From contig CAZXIX010000002.1 of NCBI GenBank assembly GCA_964640855.1, positions 62,001-126,000 of the forward strand: a stretch of 64,000 nt of DNA. Reading direction: 5' to 3'. Below, in pieces: positions 50,964 to 59,018 of the stretch (the stretch's first letter is position 1; each line of letters opens with the position of its first letter). The notes under the pieces are model-generated. The model saw only the letters and a list, made by a program, of their open reading frames with translations, had not been told where the DNA came from and ran no database searches. The DNA comes from JAJDFU01 sp964640855. GTDB lineage: Bacteria > Bacteroidota > Bacteroidia > Chitinophagales > Saprospiraceae. The position numbers and the translations under genes were made by a program.

Positions 50964-52106
50964 TTACCCAGGATCCTGCTTCTTTGTTCCTTTATACATT
51001 TCGAATTTCAGGAATTTGCATTCCAGGGGGCCGTTGAAGAGAGTGGTTCTTTTGGAAGCCCGGAGTCCGATGTGTTTGACCGCATCTTTATGAGAGGAAA
51101 TGATCCATGCTTCCCAGTCCGCGTAGGCCAGCTTAAAGTGGTCTCCTATTTTTTTGTAAGCATCCACCACGTGTTCTACGGGCAATCGCTCATCGTAGGG
51201 AGGATTCATGATCAGGAGGCCGGGCTTTCCGGGATTTAACTGTTCCCAACCGGCTTTGCGGATATCGATCCGCGTTTGGACGCCGGCTGCCCGGGCATTA
51301 ACGACGGCCGCCTCCACGGCCCGATAGTCGCGGTCACTGGCCCGAATGGGGTGCGGCCAATCCTTATTGACGGCCTCCCGAGCTTGCCGTACGACCTTAT
51401 CCCAGACCCGGTTGTCGAAATTAGACCACTGCTGAAAGCCAAACCTCCGACCCGGCAGCTGGGGCGGGATCCGACAGGCCATCAAGGCCGCCTCAATGGC
51501 CAGGGTGCCGGAGCCGGTCATGGGATCCAGAAAGGGCATGGGCCTGGGCCATCCGGCCAGCTTGAGCATGCCGGCGGCCAGAACTTCGTTGATGGGAGCC
51601 TCTACGGTCTTGGTTCGATATCCTCGTTTGTGCAGGGAGTCCCCGGAGCTATCCAGCGACAAAGTGCACTTGTCGTATTTGATGTGCAGGTTGATCCGAA
51701 GGTTGGGGTTTTCGGTATCGACGTCCGGACGTTTGCCGCTTCGTTCGCGGAATTGGTCCACGATGGCATCTTTGGCCTTCAGGGCCGCATAGCGGGAATG
51801 TTTGAACAAGGGGCCGCCCGTGACGGCATCGATGGCAAAGGTTTTACTCAGGCTCAGCGTTTTTCCCCAGTCTATCCGCTTGATCTCCTGGTAGAGCTGA
51901 TCCTCGTTTTTGGCTTTGAAGCGGGCGAACGGCACAAGTACCCGAAGGGCGGTCCGGGCCTCCAGGTTGATCCGGTACATCGCCTCAAGGGTAGCCTGGC
52001 ATTGAACGGCCCGGTTCCCGGGCTCGATTTCCTCGGCTCCCAGGTTTCTGAGTTCTTCAGCCAAAACGCCCTCCAGACCGGCAAAGGTCTTCACGATCAA
52101 CTCCAT
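50964..52106 (-). CDS. THUMP-domain class I RNA methyltransferase (RlmL/TrmN-like)
   Basis: 380 aa. The N-terminal THUMP domain covers about residues 1-165 (VKTFAGLEGVLAEELRNLG; LRINLHIKYDKCTLSLDSSG). The Rossmann methyltransferase part has FLDPMTGSGTLAIEAALM (SAM site, near residue 195) and the N6-methyl motif MNPPYDERL. It methylates a base in rRNA or tRNA; RlmL-N-like proteins modify 23S G2445, but the exact site is not certain. It lies alone between the small lipoprotein and the GH3 gene, both ends with short gaps. Confidence 0.9.
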   Translation of the reverse strand: MELIVKTFAGLEGVLAEELRNLGAEEIEPGNRAVQCQATLEAMYRINLEARTALRVLVPFARFKAKNEDQLYQEIKRIDWGKTLSLSKTFAIDAVTGGPLFKHSRYAALKAKDAIVDQFRERSGKRPDVDTENPNLRINLHIKYDKCTLSLDSSGDSLHKRGYRTKTVEAPINEVLAAGMLKLAGWPRPMPFLDPMTGSGTLAIEAALMACRIPPQLPGRRFGFQQWSNFDNRVWDKVVRQAREAVNKDWPHPIRASDRDYRAVEAAVVNARAAGVQTRIDIRKAGWEQLNPGKPGLLIMNPPYDERLPVEHVVDAYKKIGDHFKLAYADWEAWIISSHKDAVKHIGLRASKRTTLFNGPLECKFLKFEMYKGTKKQDPG

Positions 52107-52157
52107 ATACTAAATTTAGGGTGGTACCCGGGAAGCAAAGCCGGCGACCATCCCTTT

Positions 52158-54671
52158 TCAGGGGCAGATGGCCTGACCTTCGTTCGACTCCAGACGGACA
52201 TCGGAAAAACTCATTCCCAAGGCGCCCTCGGTGGAAATGCCGAAAATGGAAGTCAACTTGCTCATATCTGCCCCGGCCTTTTCAAGACAACTCAATGTAA
52301 TGTCCGATCGGACCCACGAATCGGCCGGAGCTTCCCTGACGATAGAGGTAATATCCAGTTCGGTTCGTCCGCCGGTTTCGGAATCTACAAAAAGGAAGAC
52401 CGGTTTCTCGGGACTTTTATCCACGCGAAACTCAAAAGTAAGGGCCATGTCCCCGTTGGACTGGCGGCTAAAGTCCGAGGTCGGTCCGATGATGGTGACC
52501 TGGGCCGGGCTTGTCCCGCTCCAGATGGCCTGCTTGGCGTCTTCCTGCGCATTGCGGTCTATGGATTGTATGGTCAAGGCTTCTCCTACCTGAGTTCGCG
52601 CATCCACTACCAGGGTGGCCGTACCTTCGGCAACTCCCTGCAAGCGCCAGGTACCGGCTCCTTTTCCGGAGGCAAAAAATACGTTCTGAGATGCAGCATC
52701 CCGTTCGAGATCGGGCTCTTCTGACAATTGAGCCAATTCGGATTCGTCGTCGTAGGACAGGCCGAAACCATAGGGGAAGAGGGGATCATAGTTCTCGTCT
52801 CCCCGGTTCAGGGGCGTCTGGCCGGCTGTTTTGGGCCAGGAGAACGAAAGTTTGCCTGTCATGGGGAAAGGAACGCTGCCATCGGGTTGGGCGATCAATA
52901 CATCCGCTACTGCCCCCCCCTGAGAGCCGGGGAGCCAGGCGGCCACGAAGGCATCCGAGGCATTGAGCTCGGGATTTACCCACAAGGGCCGGCCGGACAA
53001 GAAAATGGAAACGGTGGGGATGCCTGCGTCTTGTAGCGACCGGAGCAGGTTGAGACCTTCCTCCGATTCGAAGTCCAGGTTGTCGCGATCTCCCATAAAC
53101 TCGGCATAGGGATCTTCTCCGAAAACGACTACCGCAACATCCGGTTTTGCCGGGTAGCTGCCGTCGGCGCTTAAAAGGGCTTTGCCGCCACCGGCCTCTA
53201 CCGCCTTACGGATGCCTTCCCAGATGGTGGTTCCGTTCGGAAAATCGGCTTGGGTATTTCCCGTGCCCTGCCACGAAAGGCTCCATCCGCCGGATTGTTT
53301 TCCGATGTTGTCGGCGCCGTCTCCGGTGACGAGAACGGTCTGATCGGGTTTTAGAGGTAACAGGCCGCCGTTGTTTTTCAGCATTACAAGGGATTCCCGA
53401 ACGGCCTGCCGGGCTACCTCCAGGTGTTGGTTGCTGCTCAGAAGCTCAAACCGACCGGCATATTTCCGCTCGGAAGGTCTGGGCTTTTCAAACAGTCCCA
53501 AACGGATCTTTACCCGTAATATTCGGCGGACCGCATCATCCAGCCTCTCCATGGGGATTTCCCCGGATTTGACCTGAGCCAGAGTGTTTTCATAGAGATC
53601 CTTCCAACTGTCCGGAGCCATGTACATATCGAGACCGGCCAGCAGGGCACCCGGGCTGTTTCCATTGTTGGCTCCCGGAAGTTGGCCATGCCCGTTCCAG
53701 TCGCCGACTACAAAACCGTTGAAATTCATCCGACCTTTCAGAACATCGGTAAGCAAGGGCTTGCTGCCGTGCATTTTTTGTCCGTGCCAACTGGAAAAGG
53801 AAGCCATCACCGTTTGAGCGCCGGCTTCTATCGCCGGGGGATAACCCGCGCCGTGAATATCCCGGAAATCCTCCTCGGTATCGACATTATCCCCCTGATC
53901 CTTTCCATTGACCGTGCCGCCGTCACCGAGAAAGTGTTTGGCTGTAGCCAGCACGTGTTCGTCGCTGAGGAAGTCGTCGGTTCCGGCTTTGCCTTGCAAG
54001 CCTTCCACCATGGCCGGGGCATATTGAGCGACGATTTCAGGATCTTCGGAATAGCCTTCATAGGTGCGGCCCCAGCGATCGTCCCTGACAACGGCCAGGG
54101 TGGGGGCAAAAGTCCAATCCATGCCGGTGACCAATACTTCGCGGGCCGTCACGGTTCCGATCTTGCGGATCAGGTCCGGATTCCGGGTGGCTCCCAGTCC
54201 GATGTTGTGCGGGAAAAAGGTGGCTCCGGGTATGTTGTTGTGACCGTGGACGGCGTCTGTGCCCCAGAGCAAGGGGATGGCTTTTCGGCCGTTGCTGGTA
54301 TCCATGGAAGCTTCCCAAAAAGCATCGACGAGTTCGAGCCACACTTCGGGGGCGGATCGGACGTCTTTGTTCGGGGCCGAGTTGCCGCCGTTGAGAACGG
54401 AGCCCAGGCGGTACCGCCGCACATCCTCCGGGCTAATGGAGTTGATGTCCCCCTGAATGGTCTGGCCAACCTTCTCCTCTACGGTCAAGGTAGCCAGGAT
54501 TTCATCGACCCGGGCTTCGATCTCGGGATCGATGGGGATCCCACCGTCCGCCTGAGGCCAGATTTCCGGGTGAATGACAGCGGTATCGCCTCCTTTCGGC
54601 GCAGTGGGTTCACAAGACATGATCCATTGGGTAAATATCAATAAACAGAGAAAGGAAAGATGGATTTTCAT
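52158..54671 (-). CDS. GH3 beta-glucosidase-like lipoprotein (exo-beta-glucan type)
   Basis: 837 aa exported enzyme with lipobox IMSC (Cys20). Family 3 core: IPLLWGTDAVHGHNNIPGAT near residue 130, LATAKHFLGDGGT (the KH(F) motif), the catalytic Asp in NGFVVGDWNGHGQLPG (near 325), and the second domain LPLKPDQTVLVTGDGADNIG with PDVAVVVFGEDPYAEF. A C-terminal galactose-binding-like/ExoP domain covers about 665-837. The set resembles glucan 1,4-beta-glucosidases that act on beta-glucans. Predicted on the outer surface or periplasm. No sugar transporter is next to it. Confidence 0.92.
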   Translation of the reverse strand: MKIHLSFLCLLIFTQWIMSCEPTAPKGGDTAVIHPEIWPQADGGIPIDPEIEARVDEILATLTVEEKVGQTIQGDINSISPEDVRRYRLGSVLNGGNSAPNKDVRSAPEVWLELVDAFWEASMDTSNGRKAIPLLWGTDAVHGHNNIPGATFFPHNIGLGATRNPDLIRKIGTVTAREVLVTGMDWTFAPTLAVVRDDRWGRTYEGYSEDPEIVAQYAPAMVEGLQGKAGTDDFLSDEHVLATAKHFLGDGGTVNGKDQGDNVDTEEDFRDIHGAGYPPAIEAGAQTVMASFSSWHGQKMHGSKPLLTDVLKGRMNFNGFVVGDWNGHGQLPGANNGNSPGALLAGLDMYMAPDSWKDLYENTLAQVKSGEIPMERLDDAVRRILRVKIRLGLFEKPRPSERKYAGRFELLSSNQHLEVARQAVRESLVMLKNNGGLLPLKPDQTVLVTGDGADNIGKQSGGWSLSWQGTGNTQADFPNGTTIWEGIRKAVEAGGGKALLSADGSYPAKPDVAVVVFGEDPYAEFMGDRDNLDFESEEGLNLLRSLQDAGIPTVSIFLSGRPLWVNPELNASDAFVAAWLPGSQGGAVADVLIAQPDGSVPFPMTGKLSFSWPKTAGQTPLNRGDENYDPLFPYGFGLSYDDESELAQLSEEPDLERDAASQNVFFASGKGAGTWRLQGVAEGTATLVVDARTQVGEALTIQSIDRNAQEDAKQAIWSGTSPAQVTIIGPTSDFSRQSNGDMALTFEFRVDKSPEKPVFLFVDSETGGRTELDITSIVREAPADSWVRSDITLSCLEKAGADMSKLTSIFGISTEGALGMSFSDVRLESNEGQAICP

Positions 54672-54765
54672 GATGAAGCATTTGGAGGAAAGATAGAAAA
54701 GTTGCCGAAAAAGCGACTCTTTTGGTTGGCCCAGCTGGGTTGGTTTGGACCGGAAACCAGCCTTG

Positions 54766-55680
54766 CTATTCCTGCTCCAGTTGCTTTTTGATTTCCAGCA
54801 GGCGTTTCCTTTTTTCCTCCGAAACTTCCGGATAACGAAGGTCCAGATCCTGTATGGTTTCAGAGATGATCACAGACACCAGAGCCCTCATCTTCCATTT
54901 GTTATCGGCCGGTATGACATACCAGGGAGCCCAGGGTTTGGAGGTAGCCTGGATGGCTTCCTCAAAGACTTGCATGTATTGATCCCAAAATTGCCGTTCC
55001 ACGATGTCCGATTCGGAGAATTTCCAATGCTTGTCGGGCTCGTTGAGCCGATCCAGGAATCGGTTTTTTTGTTCTTCCCGGGAGACATGGAGGAAAAATT
55101 TCAGAATGACCGTGCCGGAGCGGAACAGGTGGCGCTCCATGTGGTTGATGTCCTCGTATCGGGCGTCCCAAAAAGATTCGCCTCTCATCCCATAGGGAAT
55201 TGGCCTGGAATCCAGGATCTCAGGATGTACTTTTACGACCAGTACCTCCTCGTAATAGGAGCGGTTGAAGATACCGATCCGTCCCCGTTCGGGCATGCGC
55301 CGCCAATAACGCCAGAGGAAATTGTGGTCCAGTTCCTCGGCCGAGGGGCGTTTGAAGCTGTGGACGTCCACACCTTGCGGGTTCACCCCCGACATGACGT
55401 GTTTGATGGTACTATCCTTCCCTCCGGCGTCCATAGCCTGGAACACCAACAGGACAGAGCGCACATTGCTTGCCCAGAGAAGCTCCTGGGAGTCCTTCAA
55501 TTCCTTGAGGTTATTTTCCAGATAATCCTTGACCTCCTTCTTCAGTTTTTTGCCGGAGAGGTTTTGCATGTTCTCCGTTCCTTTCCAGGAAGTGGAATAG
55601 TCTGCCAGATGAAAGCTACCGTCGAATGGGGCCCTGAATTTTTCCATCAGTTCATGGGCGCGAGCTTCCAGTTTCGACAT
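54766..55680 (-). CDS. ppk2: Polyphosphate kinase 2
   Basis: 304 aa PPK2 P-loop kinase. VFQAMDAGGKDSTIKHVMSGVNPQG (Walker A, given by its parts QAMDAGGKDS), the lid motif RPSAEELDHNFLWRYWRR, Walker B-like GIFNRSYYEEVLVVKVHPE, and DRLNEPDKHWKFS are all PPK2 signatures. It transfers phosphate between polyphosphate and nucleotides, probably making GTP/ATP from polyP. ATG 55680 (MSKLEARAHEL) is preferred to 55710, whose first 10 residues are not family-like. It is followed on the same strand, 95 bases on, by the GH3 gene. Confidence 0.93.
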   Translation of the reverse strand: MSKLEARAHELMEKFRAPFDGSFHLADYSTSWKGTENMQNLSGKKLKKEVKDYLENNLKELKDSQELLWASNVRSVLLVFQAMDAGGKDSTIKHVMSGVNPQGVDVHSFKRPSAEELDHNFLWRYWRRMPERGRIGIFNRSYYEEVLVVKVHPEILDSRPIPYGMRGESFWDARYEDINHMERHLFRSGTVILKFFLHVSREEQKNRFLDRLNEPDKHWKFSESDIVERQFWDQYMQVFEEAIQATSKPWAPWYVIPADNKWKMRALVSVIISETIQDLDLRYPEVSEEKRKRLLEIKKQLEQE

Positions 55681-55739
55681 AGATAAAATCTTTGCCGAAC
55701 AAGATAGCATTTTAGGCGGGGAGAGGCCTCCCTTTCCGG

Positions 55740-57074
55740 TCAGATGAGTCCCTGAGATAGCATGGCATTGGCTACTTTGACGAAACCTCCGATGTTGGCT
55801 CCCTTTTGATAATTGATCCCGTTGCCGGTTTCCCCGTATTCTACGCAGGTGCTGTGGATCTTCTTCATGATTTCATGAAGTTCCTTGTCCAGGCGTTCCC
55901 GGCCGTAGGTATAATGCATGGCATTTTGGGTCATCTCCAGGCCGGAAATGGCGACTCCGCCTGCATTGGCGGCTTTTCCGGGCAAATAGATCAGGTCAGA
56001 ATCGTGAAAGAGGTCCACTGCTTCGGTTGTCGTAGGCATATTGGCACCTTCTGCTACCAATTGTACCTGATTGCGGATTAGGTTTTTGGCATCTTCCGTG
56101 TCGATCTCATTCTGGGTGGCGCACGGAAAGGCCAGGTCGGCATGGATGCTCCAGGGTTTTTGGTTCTCGTGGTAGGTGCCGCCGTATTCCTGGGTAAAAT
56201 GCTTCAGGCCCTTGCGTTGGATGGTTTTCAGATCGATCAGGTAATCCAGTTGCTCCTGATTGAACCCCTCTGGGTAATGAAGTAAGCCACCGCGCTCGGA
56301 AAGCGTTATGGGTTTGGCTCCCAGCTCGATCAGTTTCTGGGTTGCATAGAGAGCGACATTACCGGAGCCGGAGAGCAGACAGGTCTTGCCTTCAATCCCT
56401 TCGTGGATATAATCCAGGACTTCCTGTGCCAGGTATACAGCCCCATATCCGGTGGCCTCGGTCCGGATCGGGCTGCCACCGTAGTTCAGGCTTTTCCCGG
56501 TCAGGGTACCCGTTACCTGATTGCTGATTCGCATATATTGACCAAACAGGTAACCGATCTCCCGGGCCCCAACCCCGATATCTCCGGCGGGCACATCGAC
56601 GGAAGCGCCGATGTGGCGATACAGTTCCGACATGAAGGATTGACAAAAGCGCATAACCTCCCGATCGGATTTTCCCTTGGGATTAAAATCGGATCCCCCT
56701 TTGCCGCTGCCCATGGGTAGCGTGGTCAGGCTGTTCTTGAAGGTTTGCTCAAAGGCCAGAAACTTGAGAATGCTCTGGTTAACGGAAGGGTCGAACCGCA
56801 GACCGCCTTTGTAGGGGCCGATGGCCTTATTAAACTGTACCCGGAATCCCCGGTTGATCTCCACATCCCCCTTGTCGTTTTCCCAGGTAATCCGGAAGGT
56901 GATGATCCGGTCGGGCTCGGTAATGCGATCCAGGATACGGGCGCGGAGCATATCCTTGTTTCCGTTGGTAAAGGGGATAAGATCCCTTACGACTTCCCTG
57001 ACCGCTTGATGAAATTCAGTCTCTCCGGGATTGCGGGCTACTACGCCCTCCATAAAGCTTTCCAGTGTCAGCAT
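55740..57074 (-). CDS. gdhA: NADP-type glutamate dehydrogenase
   Basis: 444 aa hexameric dehydrogenase. GPYKGGLRFDPSVNQSILKFLAFEQ, the catalytic-lysine segment PMGSGKGGSDFNPKGKS, DVPAGDIGVGAREIGYLFGQY and the nucleotide-binding LLSGSGNVALYA follow family order; the C-terminus (AMLSQGLI) ends normally. It aminates 2-oxoglutarate to glutamate. It sits 60 bases upstream of ppk2. Confidence 0.95.
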   Translation of the reverse strand: MLTLESFMEGVVARNPGETEFHQAVREVVRDLIPFTNGNKDMLRARILDRITEPDRIITFRITWENDKGDVEINRGFRVQFNKAIGPYKGGLRFDPSVNQSILKFLAFEQTFKNSLTTLPMGSGKGGSDFNPKGKSDREVMRFCQSFMSELYRHIGASVDVPAGDIGVGAREIGYLFGQYMRISNQVTGTLTGKSLNYGGSPIRTEATGYGAVYLAQEVLDYIHEGIEGKTCLLSGSGNVALYATQKLIELGAKPITLSERGGLLHYPEGFNQEQLDYLIDLKTIQRKGLKHFTQEYGGTYHENQKPWSIHADLAFPCATQNEIDTEDAKNLIRNQVQLVAEGANMPTTTEAVDLFHDSDLIYLPGKAANAGGVAISGLEMTQNAMHYTYGRERLDKELHEIMKKIHSTCVEYGETGNGINYQKGANIGGFVKVANAMLSQGLI

Positions 57075-57148
57075 GATTTGAGTGGGTTAAGTTGGTTGAG
57101 AGGTATTCAGGCGTTCGGCAACAAGGGCGGATGTTTCTGAAAGAGGCA

Positions 57149-57475
57149 TCAGCCCGCTTTCCAGTTTGCATGCTCCAGGCCCAGGCGGATGAACTCTTCC
57201 AGGCTTGTTTCCGAAGACCAGCCTTCCGGCTTCACCAGTACGAATTCTTTCATAGGTTTTCCGGTGAAAGCCATCAGTCCGATGTGCTTCCGTGACAACA
57301 AGCCGGATATTTTCTCCGGAAGGACCCTTACCATCAGGTCATCGCCCATAATGCCTACGCTCATTTTTCCTTTGTACATGAAGGACAGGCCACCGAACAT
57401 TTTCTTCTCCGTGAAATGGGGTTGGCCGGCTATTTTTTCCCGGATTCGATCGGCGAGGTCCTCATTGTATGCCAT
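57149..57475 (-). CDS. TfoX N-terminal domain protein
   Basis: 108 aa. The single domain starts MAYNEDLADRIREKIAGQ and has the family's KKMFGGLSFMYKGKMSVGI and LMVRVLPEKI. TfoX/Sxy N-domains regulate competence in gamma-proteobacteria, but stand-alone TfoX-N proteins elsewhere have no known role. dprA at the left of the window is the only other competence-related gene here, far away. ATG 57475 fits the domain; a longer frame is unlikely. Confidence 0.85.
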   Translation of the reverse strand: MAYNEDLADRIREKIAGQPHFTEKKMFGGLSFMYKGKMSVGIMGDDLMVRVLPEKISGLLSRKHIGLMAFTGKPMKEFVLVKPEGWSSETSLEEFIRLGLEHANWKAG

Positions 57476-57756
57476 GGTTAAGCATTGATCTGGTTTCTGC
57501 ACCCAGTAAGGGGCTGGATTTAGCCATGGCAGGGCCACGCCATTTTGACTTTCGGAAAGGCATCCCCCTCTGATCAGATAAAATAGTGTGCCCTGACCAC
57601 GAAATTTTTCCTTTTTCGGGTCAAGGGAATGAATCTCCCTGCTTTCATCTCCGTTCTTTAACTAACCCCATCGGTTCAGGTTCGAAAAAAGAATCCCAAA
57701 AGAACGGCAGTGGGCCTACAGAGCCCTTCCGCTACATTCCCGACGGGCCCTCCGGA

Positions 57757-58257
57757 TTATCTACCGGTGTAGTAGTGGGGTTCTTCCGGCACAACAACCT
57801 TGTACTCGGATTGCAAATAGGTTACGATATTGGTCAGCTCCTCTACTGTCATCACTTCGTTGTAATAATAGGTCTCCATGGGAGAGCGTTTAACCTCGCT
57901 TTGCACCATGCGTTTGTATTCCCCTTCGATCTCGTGGGAAGGGTGGATAACAGAAGTGACCAACTCCCCATAGGTTTTTATAGAGGTTACCTCTCCTCCC
58001 AGGGGGATATGGACTCCTCCTTCCTGACCTTTCCATTCCAGATCACCAATGCTGTGGCATTGATTACAGCTCATGGTGACAAAAAGGTCTTTACCGGATT
58101 CGAGATCTCCTTTGGGCAGCACGAAACCGCGCGACTGCTGAACACAACCGGCCAGGGCCAGTGCGGATAGCATGAAGAGACCCACTCCCAGCGTGAGGAG
58201 GTCCGGGTAAGAAGTCTGATGTTTCAACCCGGAAAAAAAGCTATATATCCTTTTCAT
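57757..58257 (-). CDS. Lipoprotein mono-haem cytochrome c
   Basis: 166 aa. A membrane-directed N-terminus with lipobox LALAGC (Cys38), then a cytochrome c domain with haem motif CNQCH (residues 64-68) after the ESGKDLF of class I cytochromes, HPSHEI and several Met candidates (KRMVQSEV, RSPMETYY, NEVMTVEEL) for the distal ligand. It is divergent from the molybdenum hydroxylase genes with 259 bases between starts. Oxidoreductases of the IorA/IorB type often pass electrons to a cytochrome, so this is a likely partner (inference). Confidence 0.88.
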   Translation of the reverse strand: MKRIYSFFSGLKHQTSYPDLLTLGVGLFMLSALALAGCVQQSRGFVLPKGDLESGKDLFVTMSCNQCHSIGDLEWKGQEGGVHIPLGGEVTSIKTYGELVTSVIHPSHEIEGEYKRMVQSEVKRSPMETYYYNEVMTVEELTNIVTYLQSEYKVVVPEEPHYYTGR

Positions 58258-58516
58258 AAACCTGGTTTTACGTACTTCAAATCCATAAATAGGCTACAAC
58301 TATTTTTGCCCGAATTCAATGATGGGTATCAATTATCAGCCGATTCTTTATCAATAAAAGGCCCGGGCCGAAGGATGGACCTGAACCTTTTTTTCATGGT
58401 CCCATTTCCTTAGTGGTGTCAGGAGGGTGTCATAGATGAAAATGATATTCGCCGGTGAACTCCTATCTTGAGATTTGCAAGAAAATCGATCCAGCATACC
58501 TTTAAAACCTATCACC

Positions 58517-58975
58517 ATGGCTTCTTTTGTTCTCTCGGTAAATGGAAAAAAACACGAAGTGGACGTGGATCCTCAGACTCCAGTGCTGTGGGTTCTGAGG
58601 GATCACCTGAAATTGGTCGGGACCAAATACGGATGCGGAATATCCCAGTGCGGTGCCTGCACCATCCACCTCAACGGGACCGCTACCCGATCCTGCGTCA
58701 CCCCTGTTGCCAGCGTCGGCAACCAGGAGATCACCACCATCGAAGGGCTTTCCGAAAAGGGGGATCATCCGGTTCAGAAAGCCTGGCTGGAGCACGATGT
58801 ACCCCAGTGCGGATACTGCCAGGCCGGGCAGATCATGAATGCGGCCGCTCTGCTCGAAAGCAATCCCAAGCCTTCGGATGAGCAGATCGAAGCTGCCATG
58901 AGCGGCAACCTCTGCCGTTGCGGCACCTACCTCCGCATCAAGGCGGCCATCAAGACAGCTTCTCAAATGGGCTGA
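58517..58975 (+). CDS. 2Fe-2S subunit of molybdenum hydroxylase (IorA-like)
   Basis: 152 aa. Plant-type cluster CGISQCGACTIHLNG (residues 43-57) and a second cluster in PQCGYCQAGQIMNAAALL and GNLCRCGTYLRI, so both [2Fe-2S] sites are intact. This is the small subunit of isoquinoline 1-oxidoreductase-type enzymes that hydroxylate N-heteroaromatics or aldehydes. Start at ATG 58517 (MASFVLSVNG); an upstream in-frame ATG-like start gives a basic tail that is not family-like. The large subunit follows after 43 bases. Confidence 0.93.
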   Translation: MASFVLSVNGKKHEVDVDPQTPVLWVLRDHLKLVGTKYGCGISQCGACTIHLNGTATRSCVTPVASVGNQEITTIEGLSEKGDHPVQKAWLEHDVPQCGYCQAGQIMNAAALLESNPKPSDEQIEAAMSGNLCRCGTYLRIKAAIKTASQMG

Positions 58976-59018
58976 TCCCCATACTGTATTCCCTTTCACC
59001 CATCAAGACATCATCATC

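Noticed and set aside
51276..52724. 482-codon plus-strand frame over the RNA methyltransferase and GH3 ends
   Set aside because: It runs through two conserved genes on the other strand and shows no domain.
53682..54644. 320-codon plus-strand frame inside the GH3 gene
   Set aside because: Antisense shadow of conserved GH3 segments.
54745..55686. 313-codon plus-strand frame antisense to ppk2
   Set aside because: The opposite strand has all PPK2 motifs; this frame has none.
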